From Candidatus Zixiibacteriota bacterium (GTDB lineage: Bacteria > Zixibacteria > MSB-5A5 > WJJR01): DNA of 13,164 nucleotides. Shown piece after piece: positions 7,170 to 13,164 of this stretch (position 1 is its first letter; each line of letters begins with the position of its first letter). The notes beneath the pieces are model-generated. The model was not told the origin of the DNA. It ran no database searches and saw only the letters and a program-made list of their open reading frames with translations. A program made the position numbers and the translations under genes. The stretch covers positions 1 to 13,164 of the forward strand of contig WJJR01000246.1 of NCBI GenBank assembly GCA_014729565.1. Reading direction: 5' to 3'.

Positions 7170-8381
7170 ATGGCTGAACATACAGCAGAGCTGCTCGCAA
7201 CGAAGAACGATAAGCGGATCGTGTTTCTGGTCATGGATGGGCTGGGCGATCTGCCCTTTGGACGCAGAAAGCGAACCCCTCTCGAAGCGGCCAAAACGCC
7301 GAATATCGACACGCTTCTCCCCCACTCGACAACCGGACTGTTTGATCCGGTTGAGCCGGGGATAACCCCCGGCGCGGGACCGGGGCATCTGGGATTGTTT
7401 GGTTATGATCCGCGCCATCACATTATCGGGCGCGGCGTGCTGGAGGCATTAGGCATCGATTTTCCGCTCGAAGATACCGACGTCGCCGCGCGGTTCAACT
7501 TCTGTACGCTCGATAAGGACCGTAAAATCACCGACCGCCGTGCGGGACGGATCAAAGACGATGTCAACCGTCGGCTGGTTGACATGCTCAATGACAAGGT
7601 CAAAATCAACGGTCCGGCTGAAGTCATCGTGCGCAGTGTGTCGGAACATCGCGGTATGGTGGTGCTGCGTGGGGAGAATCTCGGCGGCAGTGTGGCCGAC
7701 ACCGATCCGCAAACAGTCGGTGTGGAACCGTTGCACGCCAAGGCGCGGGATGATCAATCGCAATTGACCGCCAAGATGCTCGATAAGTTTGTTTCCGAGG
7801 CCGAACGCATTCTCAAAGACGAAGACAAGGCCAATGGGCTACTTCTGCGCGGGATCGACAAGAAGCCGCCGATCCCCAGGATCAATGATCGCTTTGCGCT
7901 GAATGCGTGTGCCGTCGCGACCTATCCGATGTATCGCGGAATTGCCCGACTGGTCGGAATGACCGTACTCGATCCGCCCAAGGATGTGAAAGACACGATG
8001 ACAGTCGCCGGCCAGGTGTCGTCGGAATACGACTACATTTTCGTGCATATTAAGTACACCGACAAGGCGGGTGAAGATGGCGACTATGATCGGAAGGTGT
8101 CGGTAATCCAAGACGTTGACAAGCATCTGCCGGCTCTTCTGAAAGGCAAGCCCGACGTCTTAGTGATTACCGGAGATCATTCAACACCGGCGGCGTTGAA
8201 GTCGCACTCGTGGCATCCGGTTCCGGCGCTGCTCTACGCACCGGAGACAGTCCGTCCGGATGGTTCAAAATCATTTGGCGAACGCGCCTGCCAGGTTGGC
8301 GGTATGGGACGGTTGCCGATGCGTCATTTGTTGCCGATTGCCTGTGCGCACGCGTTGAAGCTGGCGAAGTTTGGGGCGTAG
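7170..8381 (+). CDS. apgM: Archaeal-type 2,3-bisphosphoglycerate-independent phosphoglycerate mutase (ApgM family), nucleophile position changed
   Basis: A 403-residue member of the alkaline phosphatase superfamily, matching the ApgM family that interconverts 3- and 2-phosphoglycerate in glycolysis. Evidence along the chain: metal-site start FLVMDGLGD (19-27, Asp23), TPLEAAKTPN (36-45), LGLFGYDP (74-81), GRGVLEALG (87-95), DRRAGRI (122-128), KYTDKAGEDGD (295-305) and the C-terminal metal site TGDHSTP (335-341) with His349. In ApgM the nucleophilic Ser normally lies in a PGS- motif before HLxLxGYDP; here the segment reads TPGAGPGHL with Ala69 (codon 7374-7376). That would remove the phosphoryl acceptor, so activity is uncertain. 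The rest of the domain looks intact, which argues against simple decay. ATG 7170 is chosen for its AGGAGGG site. Its stop overlaps the ribosome site of the ABC ATPase gene, so it heads a compact cluster. Confidence 0.88.
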   Translation: MAEHTAELLATKNDKRIVFLVMDGLGDLPFGRRKRTPLEAAKTPNIDTLLPHSTTGLFDPVEPGITPGAGPGHLGLFGYDPRHHIIGRGVLEALGIDFPLEDTDVAARFNFCTLDKDRKITDRRAGRIKDDVNRRLVDMLNDKVKINGPAEVIVRSVSEHRGMVVLRGENLGGSVADTDPQTVGVEPLHAKARDDQSQLTAKMLDKFVSEAERILKDEDKANGLLLRGIDKKPPIPRINDRFALNACAVATYPMYRGIARLVGMTVLDPPKDVKDTMTVAGQVSSEYDYIFVHIKYTDKAGEDGDYDRKVSVIQDVDKHLPALLKGKPDVLVITGDHSTPAALKSHSWHPVPALLYAPETVRPDGSKSFGERACQVGGMGRLPMRHLLPIACAHALKLAKFGA

Positions 8382-8384
8382 GAG
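8380..8384 (+). promoter_or_regulatory. Ribosome binding site overlapping the apgM stop codon
   Basis: AGGAG begins inside the apgM stop TAG (8379-8381), 11 bases before ATG 8396. It decides the ABC ATPase start: the longer in-frame reading from 8210 would overlap apgM by more than 170 bases. The overlap suggests coupled translation. Confidence 0.6.
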
Positions 8385-8395
8385 ATTCTAATCAG

Positions 8396-9334
8396 ATGAG
8401 CGATCCCGTTCTTGTCGTTGATCGAATCACGAAGCGGTTCGGCCATCTGACCGCCGTCAACGAGCTATCGCTGTCTGTCCCCCGCGGATCCGTCTACGGC
8501 ATGATCGGCCCGAATGGCGCCGGCAAGACGACCACGATCCGCATGATCCTGGACATTATCGGGCCGGACTCCGGGACGGTCACACTAAACGTTGCCACCG
8601 GTGGCGATCGATCCGACCGGATCGGCTACATGCCCGAAGAGCGCGGCCTGTACCGCAAGATGACGGTCGAACAGAACCTCTTGTTCTTTGCTTCGCTTAA
8701 ATCTGTTCCCAACGCGGAGGCCCACCCGCGCATTGACCGTTGGCTGAAACGTCTCGATCTCAGCGACTGGAAGAAGCGCCCGGTCGAAGAACTGTCGAAA
8801 GGGATGCAGCAGAAGGTGCAATTCCTGACCACGATTCTGCACGAGCCGGAATTGCTGGTATTGGATGAGTTGTTCTCCGGCCTCGATCCGGTCAATACCG
8901 AGATCATGAAGGACCTCCTGCTGGAAATGCGGTTGCACGGCACGACCGTCCTGTTCTCCACGCATGTAATGGAACAAGCCGAGAAAGTCTGCGATGCGAT
9001 CTGCATGATCGATCACGGAAACAAAGTGCTCGACGCGACTCTCGATGATATTCGCAGTGAGTTCGGACGCAATGCCCTTCTCGTCGAGGGTGACTTACCG
9101 GCCGCATCGTTGAAAACGTTGCCTGGAGTGGAATCAGTGCGCTCTGATCGGAGGCGATTCGAGTTGACCCTGGGCTCAACGGCTGACGTGCACGAGTTGA
9201 TGTCGACGATTGTCGGTCTCGGGTATGTGGAACGGATGGAACGGCAGCGTCCGAGTCTGCACCACATCTTTCTTGAAGTCGCCGGATACAAAGGCGACAC
9301 GCTCGCCCAGGCTGAAGCGGGAGATGATACGTGA
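8396..9334 (+). CDS. ABC transporter ATP-binding protein (NatA/YhaQ type)
   Basis: A 312-residue ATPase subunit of an ABC-2 exporter on the inner face of the cytoplasmic membrane. Walker A is GPNGAGKTT (38-46); the Q-loop region reads YMPEERGLYRKM (78-89), where the PEERGLY form is usual for the YhaQ branch; the signature is LSKGMQQK (133-140); Walker B is LLVLDE (153-158) with Glu158; and the switch His is His190 in STHVMEQ. After about residue 215 comes a C-terminal domain typical of this branch, with no ATPase motif. ATG 8396 is preferred over earlier in-frame ATGs because they lie within apgM and AGGAG precedes it. The stop overlaps the permease start by four bases (GTGA), so the two make one transporter. 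Related pairs export sodium or drugs; the substrate cannot be read from sequence. Confidence 0.94.
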   Translation: MSDPVLVVDRITKRFGHLTAVNELSLSVPRGSVYGMIGPNGAGKTTTIRMILDIIGPDSGTVTLNVATGGDRSDRIGYMPEERGLYRKMTVEQNLLFFASLKSVPNAEAHPRIDRWLKRLDLSDWKKRPVEELSKGMQQKVQFLTTILHEPELLVLDELFSGLDPVNTEIMKDLLLEMRLHGTTVLFSTHVMEQAEKVCDAICMIDHGNKVLDATLDDIRSEFGRNALLVEGDLPAASLKTLPGVESVRSDRRRFELTLGSTADVHELMSTIVGLGYVERMERQRPSLHHIFLEVAGYKGDTLAQAEAGDDT

Positions 9335-10596
9335 GTAAGCTCTGGGTGATCATCAAGCGCGAGGTGCGCATCAGCGTGTGGACACGTTCGTTCCTGATCG
9401 GCGTCTTCACCCTGCCGATTCTGCTGATCGGCATGATGTTCCTGCCGCGCATCATCAAATCGTCATCGGAAACCGAGGTCAGCCACATCGCCATCGCTGA
9501 AGTGAACGATGATCGCCTGCGCAGTATCGACAATTTGTTGAGCAGTGATACGACCTCGACTGTCACTGCGCGCTGGGATGTCGAGTATCGTTCGGTGGCG
9601 CGCCCATCGCTGGATTCGGTTATTGTACAGTGGTCGGAGTCGGCGTTGGCGGGAGATCTCGACGCGTTCATCATTGTCGATACCACGATGTGGACAGCAA
9701 ACGAAGTGACCTTCTATGCCGAGAATATCACGCGTCCGCGGTTTTTCCGCGCACTGAAGAGTGAGTTTACCGCGGCGGTGGTGGCGGTGCGATTGGCAGG
9801 GTATGGAGTGCTGGCCGATAGTGCGCAACAGTTGCTCGCCGATATCGAAATGACGCCACAACGAATCGGTGATGAGGGTACCGAAGCAACCGACTTTGTC
9901 TCCGATTTTCTGGCAACCATTGCATTTGTCGTGCTGCTGCTGATGACTGTTTTGGCATTCGGTTTTCAAGTGATGCGCAACGTGATCGAGGAAAAGTCAT
10001 CGCGCATTGTTGAGGTGCTGCTCTCATCGGTGAGTCCGTTTCAACTGATGATGGGGAAAGTGGTCGGTCAGGGAATCGCGGCGATTATTCAACTGGTAGC
10101 GTGGATTGTTGTCGGCGGACTGTTTATGGGCGTCGGTGTCATATCGGCCACCGCCGGCAGTCTGACCGGAATCCTCCGGTCCGACTTCGTACTCTGGTTC
10201 GGTGTGTTCTTCGTTCTGGGATACTTCTTCTTCTCGGCGTGGTTGTCGTGGGTGGGGGCGGTGGTCACGTCCGAGCAGGAGGCACAACCGTTCATGACTC
10301 CGGCGATCATGCTGATGTCGGCGTCGTTTCTCGTCTCGGTGATCTCCCTCGAGAACCCGGACTCCGTGTGGGCTCAGGTCCTGTCGTTTATCCCGCCGAT
10401 GTCGCCAGCCCTGATGATCATGCGATTGAGTTTTTCATCCGTCCCCGCATGGCAACCGCTGTTGTCAGCGATCATCCTCGGATTGGCGGGCGTCGGCATG
10501 ACGTGGGTATCGGCCCGCATATTCCGTGTGGGCATTTTGCTGATGGGGAAACGGTTGACTGTACCGGAGATTTATCGGTGGTTGCGACACGGATAG
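9331..10596 (+). CDS. ABC-2 type permease (NatB-like)
   Basis: A 421-residue membrane subunit partnering the preceding ATPase. The start is GTG at 9331 inside the ATPase stop (GTGA), with GGGAG at 9319-9323. One membrane segment lies at about 20-40, then a large outside domain (about 41-190) of mixed beta/alpha character, then about six more segments: roughly 192-213, 248-270, 286-309, 322-340, 348-366 and 376-395. The conserved coupling stretch EEKSSRIVEVLLSSVSPFQ (220-238), typical of NatB/COG1668 permeases, sits just inside the second segment and should contact the ATPase. The tail is basic and cytoplasmic. The substrate is unknown; sodium, lipid or drug export are all possible in the family. 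Confidence 0.92.
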   Translation: MSKLWVIIKREVRISVWTRSFLIGVFTLPILLIGMMFLPRIIKSSSETEVSHIAIAEVNDDRLRSIDNLLSSDTTSTVTARWDVEYRSVARPSLDSVIVQWSESALAGDLDAFIIVDTTMWTANEVTFYAENITRPRFFRALKSEFTAAVVAVRLAGYGVLADSAQQLLADIEMTPQRIGDEGTEATDFVSDFLATIAFVVLLLMTVLAFGFQVMRNVIEEKSSRIVEVLLSSVSPFQLMMGKVVGQGIAAIIQLVAWIVVGGLFMGVGVISATAGSLTGILRSDFVLWFGVFFVLGYFFFSAWLSWVGAVVTSEQEAQPFMTPAIMLMSASFLVSVISLENPDSVWAQVLSFIPPMSPALMIMRLSFSSVPAWQPLLSAIILGLAGVGMTWVSARIFRVGILLMGKRLTVPEIYRWLRHG

Positions 10597-10627
10597 CGAC
10601 AGATGCGCACGTGTTCGGAGAATTACG

Positions 10628-11875
10628 ATGAGGCGAACCGTATTGTTCATTCTGGCGATGATCATATTACTGCCGGGATTACTGAGTGGTGCAACAACCA
10701 TTGATAATCAGGACAACCTGCAACAAGCAATTGACAACGCGCAATCCGGCGATACTCTTCTCCTCGCTCCGGGAACCTACACCGCTGACCCGGTCGAATT
10801 CATGGACTCGTTGTGCGGCAACTGCGCCGAACACCAGACACCGCATTGGGCATCGTACGGTTTCCAAATCAAAGGCAAATCGCTGTGGATAATCGGTTCG
10901 GGCGATGAGACGATTCTCGAAACACGCGCGGGATACGGCGTGTTTGTCGACAATTGCCCCGACGCCGTAATCATGAATCTGACGATTACCGGCGGGATAC
11001 GGGACACCTCGGGGATGGCAACCGATGCCGGTGTGGTCGCGCGCAACTCACGGGTGACCGTACAGAACTGTTGGATTCGCGACAATACCGACTATCCCGA
11101 TTCGATCATTGTCGGCATCGGCGGTGTGATGGGCCGCGAGGGCGCCGAACTGTTTATCCTCAACAATCGCATGACCAACAACACCTGGGATGGTGTTGCG
11201 TTGTATCGCGGTGCGACAGCGTATATCGCCGACAATGTCATCCACGAAGGACGCGGCGCCGGGATTGGGATTACCTGGGATGCGACCGCGACGGTTGTGC
11301 GCAATCAGATTTCGAACTACTGGAAGGGAATCGGATCGTTTGGCGCGACGCGCGTTGTCTGTCACAACAACATCGTCTACCACTGTCTTGGTTGGGGGAT
11401 CATCGCGACGGGGACGTCGTACATGGACTGCGCCAATAATCTAATCTACCGCAATGGGAATTGCGGGTTTGGCCTGTGGGGCAAGGAGACCGAAGGCCGC
11501 ATGACCAACAATGTGATCATGCTCAACGGGTGGCGCGACGAATGGGTGTGCCCGCAGGTCGGCGTGTGGAACTACGGCCATCCACTGCAATTCCCCATGT
11601 CGTACAATCTGCTCTCCGGCAACGTCGCCGGAGACTGGCGCGACATGCCCGACTACACCGATGAGTTCGGCAATGTTGCAGTCGATCCGATGTGGGATAC
11701 GCTGACCTTCGCACCTCTCCCCGATTCGCCACTGATCAACAGCGGCAATCCGGAGTTTACTGATCCGGATGGATCGCCGTCAGATATCGGCATTTACGGC
11801 GGACCGAATGCGTTTCGAGAGCCGATTGAAGTGCGTCGTGATCCGCCCCAGAACCCGCCCAAAAAGAGGAAGTAG
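10628..11875 (+). CDS. Secreted parallel beta-helix (pectate-lyase-like fold) protein
   Basis: A 415-residue exported protein. Residues 1-21 are a signal peptide (MRRT start, hydrophobic core, cleavage near SGA). The segment DNLQQAIDNAQSGDTLLLAPGTY (29-51) is the usual entry to a right-handed beta-helix, and about 105-300 shows repeated coils with Asn-ladder patterns such as ILNNRMTNN, IADNVIHE, CHNNIVYH and CANNLIYRN. The C-terminal block DSPLINSG (366-373) plus DPDGSPSDIGIYGG (379-392) is a common cap in this fold. Eight Cys in the mature part could allow disulfides. It ends in a Pro- and Lys-rich tail. No pectate lyase catalytic set could be identified, so this may bind or cleave polysaccharide, or be structural. 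GGAG at 10617-10620 lies 7 bases before the ATG. It follows the permease by 31 bases and is probably in the same transcript. Confidence 0.88.
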   Translation: MRRTVLFILAMIILLPGLLSGATTIDNQDNLQQAIDNAQSGDTLLLAPGTYTADPVEFMDSLCGNCAEHQTPHWASYGFQIKGKSLWIIGSGDETILETRAGYGVFVDNCPDAVIMNLTITGGIRDTSGMATDAGVVARNSRVTVQNCWIRDNTDYPDSIIVGIGGVMGREGAELFILNNRMTNNTWDGVALYRGATAYIADNVIHEGRGAGIGITWDATATVVRNQISNYWKGIGSFGATRVVCHNNIVYHCLGWGIIATGTSYMDCANNLIYRNGNCGFGLWGKETEGRMTNNVIMLNGWRDEWVCPQVGVWNYGHPLQFPMSYNLLSGNVAGDWRDMPDYTDEFGNVAVDPMWDTLTFAPLPDSPLINSGNPEFTDPDGSPSDIGIYGGPNAFREPIEVRRDPPQNPPKKRK

Positions 11876-11904
11876 GATACCGCTTTCATCTGTTGGCTGT
11901 GTGA

Positions 11905-11920
11905 GGGGCAGGGGTGCCCC
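11905..11920 (+). terminator. GC-rich hairpin, candidate terminator after the beta-helix gene
   Basis: GGGGCA (11905-11910) pairs with TGCCCC (11915-11920) around a GGGG loop, 30 bases past the stop codon. It is followed by ACCTGTTTG, which has only a short T stretch, so intrinsic termination would be weak. It could equally be a dispersed palindrome. Confidence 0.35.
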
Positions 11921-11951
11921 ACCTGTTTGACGCGACCATGGAGACCTTCCC

Positions 11952-11985
11952 AACGGATCTCACAGCAGAGCTGTGAGGTACCGTT
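11952..11985. repeat. Long imperfect hairpin with 8-bp perfect core
   Basis: CTCACAGC (11959-11966) and GCTGTGAG (11970-11977) form a perfect stem around AGA. Further out, after a small mismatched section, AACGG (11952-11956) pairs with CCGTT (11981-11985). The extended stem is stronger than expected by chance and sits midway in the gap, with no T-run. Its role is unknown: terminator, RNA leader element or intergenic repeat. Confidence 0.55.
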
Positions 11986-12066
11986 AGTGTCTTCAGGCGT
12001 GGGGGTGTGCCCTCTTTGGGTTCGTTGTTTGCCCCCTGTGCCGGCCATTCTGCTCTTCGATTTGAA

Positions 12067-12094
12067 TTGACTGTAACTCGCAAGTCCGTATCGT
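12067..12094 (+). promoter_or_regulatory. Candidate sigma-70-like promoter for the SPFH gene
   Basis: TTGACT (12067-12072) and TATCGT (12089-12094) are separated by 16 bases, matching the consensus at 5 of 6 and 4 of 6 positions. It lies 50 bases before the SPFH start. Promoter rules for this lineage are unknown, so this is tentative. Confidence 0.3.
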
Positions 12095-12143
12095 GGTTTG
12101 ATCATCCCGACTTGGACTGAACTCAACTCATAGGAGGAGCGAC

Positions 12144-12962
12144 ATGACAGGGACGAAAACCAATCCCAATCGAATGGCGAAGGTTCTGATTATCGGAGTG
12201 CTACTGGCGCTGGCGGGATGCGGTACACAGGTGCCATCAGGACATCACGCCGTCAAGTACCTTAAATTCAGCGGCGGTACCGAGATGGGGAAAATCTACC
12301 CAGAAGGATTCCAGTGGCACCTCGTGTGGAATTCGATGTATATCTACCGTACACGCACATCCGAAGCCAAGGAAAACCTGACGGTGCTCTCGTCCGATGG
12401 CGCCACGATCCAATTGGAAATCTCACTGCTGTACCGGCCGATGATTCAAGAACTGGATTCGCTGCAGATCACGGTCGGACCGGCGTACTACAACGTGGTG
12501 ATTGCGCCAACATTGCGCGGCGAAGCGAGACGTATCGCGGGACAATTCACGCCCGAGGAAATCTACTCGACGAAACGAGACGAACTGGCCGACACATTGC
12601 TGAATGCGTTGCGGACGCAATTGGAACCGAAATTCATCGAGATTCAAAATGTGATCTTCCGCAACGTGAAGCTGCCCCAGCGCATCTCCGACGCGATCAA
12701 CGAGAAACTCGCCGCCGAGCAGGAAGCGCAGCGCATGAAATTCATTCTGCAACGGGAGGAACAGGAGGCCGAACGAAAACGGATTGAGGCGCAGGGTATC
12801 GCTGATTTCCAGAAAATCGTTTCGACCGGCCTTAACCCTTTGCTGCTGCAGTGGAAGGGCATCGAGGCGACCGAGAAGCTGACGCAGTCGCAAAACACCA
12901 AGGTCATTGTAATTGGGAATTCGAAGGATGGCTTGCCGCTGATCTTGGGCGGGCAGAACTAG
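12144..12962 (+). CDS. SPFH/prohibitin-like protein with lipoprotein signal
   Basis: A 272-residue band-7 (SPFH) protein related to prohibitins, which assemble into large membrane rings that scaffold or restrain membrane proteases. The N-terminus has a basic stretch, a hydrophobic core and a perfect lipobox LAG-Cys26, so it should be lipidated rather than held by the usual transmembrane helix. The SPFH domain covers about 30-185 (PSGHHAVKYLKFSGGTEMGK at the start, LRGEARRIAGQFTPEEIYS at 124-142). A charged coiled coil follows (about 183-225, EKLAAEQEAQRMKF and beyond), then the prohibitin-type tail KVIVIGNSKDGLPLIL (253-268). AGGAGGAG (12132-12139) just before ATG 12144 supports this start over Met11. 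It stands alone with its own likely promoter; no NfeD-like partner or FtsH is in the window. Confidence 0.9.
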   Translation: MTGTKTNPNRMAKVLIIGVLLALAGCGTQVPSGHHAVKYLKFSGGTEMGKIYPEGFQWHLVWNSMYIYRTRTSEAKENLTVLSSDGATIQLEISLLYRPMIQELDSLQITVGPAYYNVVIAPTLRGEARRIAGQFTPEEIYSTKRDELADTLLNALRTQLEPKFIEIQNVIFRNVKLPQRISDAINEKLAAEQEAQRMKFILQREEQEAERKRIEAQGIADFQKIVSTGLNPLLLQWKGIEATEKLTQSQNTKVIVIGNSKDGLPLILGGQN

Positions 12963-12999
12963 CATTTGTTCGGCGCGGCGGTGTATGAAATAGCCGCAG

Positions 13000-13088
13000 G
13001 GCGGGTGGGCGGACTGGTGCGGTGTCCAGCGTGATTCGAAACACAGAAACGCCACGGTGTTCCCAATCGTTGATACCGCCCACCCGCC
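13000..13088. repeat. 13-bp GC-rich inverted repeat with 63-base interior
   Basis: GGCGGGTGGGCGG (13000-13012) is perfectly complementary to 13076-13088. The interior holds a smaller CTGG/CCAG pair (13014-13017 with 13026-13029) and a CGTG/CACG pair further in. The element starts 37 bases past the SPFH stop. The rest of 12963-13164 shows no gene on either strand that I can support. It may be a structured RNA end, a terminator-like fold or a small non-autonomous repeat. Confidence 0.55.
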
Positions 13089-13164
13089 GAACCCGTACGC
13101 ACATTGTCGCGCGTAACGGCGGATGCGCGGTCGCTTCTCATTCGGCTATCCCTGACGCTTGACC

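Larger units (their letters stand above)
11876..12143. other. Intergenic region with two hairpins before the SPFH gene
   Basis: This 268-base gap has no credible gene. It holds a short GC-rich hairpin (11905-11920), a longer imperfect hairpin (11952-11985) and a promoter candidate (12067-12094), listed separately. One would expect the end of the apgM-to-beta-helix transcript and the start of a new one here. Confidence 0.55.

Noticed and set aside
8210..8395. Longer N-terminus for the ABC ATPase
   Set aside because: The extra 62 codons overlap apgM in another frame and precede the normal beginning of an ABC domain; AGGAG before 8396 fits the shorter form.
8792..8815. ABC signature LSKGMQQK and PEE Q-loop seen as possible defects
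   Set aside because: Both are usual variants in the YhaQ/NatA branch, and Walker A, Walker B and the switch His are intact.
9314..9686. Minus-strand frames across the ABC ATPase/permease junction
   Set aside because: Plus-strand genes here are coupled by a GTGA overlap and have full family motifs; the minus frames have none.
12423..13055. 210-codon minus-strand frame
   Set aside because: Antisense to the SPFH gene, and its start lies within the 13-bp inverted-repeat element; no recognisable domain.
1..13164. CRISPR array, tRNA, rRNA, transposase or toxin-antitoxin genes
   Set aside because: No regularly spaced repeats, no cloverleaf with a CCA-type end, and no such protein family found on either strand by reading.

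Overview
The window reads as a stretch of chromosome from a Gram-negative (diderm), moderately GC-rich, probably uncultured bacterium. Lipobox-type signal peptides, type I signal peptides on surface proteins, a secreted Asp-box protein running into a dockerin-like DxNxDG loop, tandem M16 peptidase genes and palindrome-rich intergenic gaps would suit the FCB superphylum (for example a Zixibacteria-like lineage). That placement is inference only; no rRNA or other phylogenetic marker is present. I see no rRNA, tRNA, CRISPR array, transposase or prophage gene.

Layout. Positions 1-2043 (minus) hold the first 681 codons of a large secreted protein: signal peptide, five Asp-box repeats of sialidase/BNR type, two fibronectin-III-like modules, and the start of a calcium-loop motif cut by the left edge. 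A 353-base divergent gap follows. At 2397-5251 two overlapping genes encode a paired M16 metalloprotease: the first subunit carries the zinc site HVFEH and lacks the Arg/Tyr pair, while the second is a lipoprotein that has lost the zinc site but keeps Arg/Tyr. A repeat-rich gap (5252-5517) separates them from a convergent minus-strand pair: a single-domain EamA-type membrane protein followed by mutY, whose C-terminal domain keeps a complete Nudix box.

From a divergent gap with a perfect 10-bp inverted repeat (7105-7130), a compact plus-strand cluster runs right: apgM (archaeal-type phosphoglycerate mutase, with Ala at the expected nucleophilic Ser position), an ABC ATPase of the NatA/YhaQ type, its ABC-2 permease (4-base overlap), and a secreted parallel beta-helix protein. 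After a hairpin-bearing gap comes a lipid-anchored SPFH/prohibitin-like protein, then a non-coding stretch with a 13-bp inverted repeat.

How the genes work together. The M16 pair should form one heterodimeric envelope protease with a split active site. The ABC ATPase and permease form one transporter; why they share a transcript with apgM and a beta-helix protein is unclear. mutY is housekeeping DNA repair. No obvious new multi-gene defence or mobile system is visible. The points most worth checking are the apgM active-site substitution, the split M16 pair, the SPFH lipoprotein and the structured intergenic repeats.
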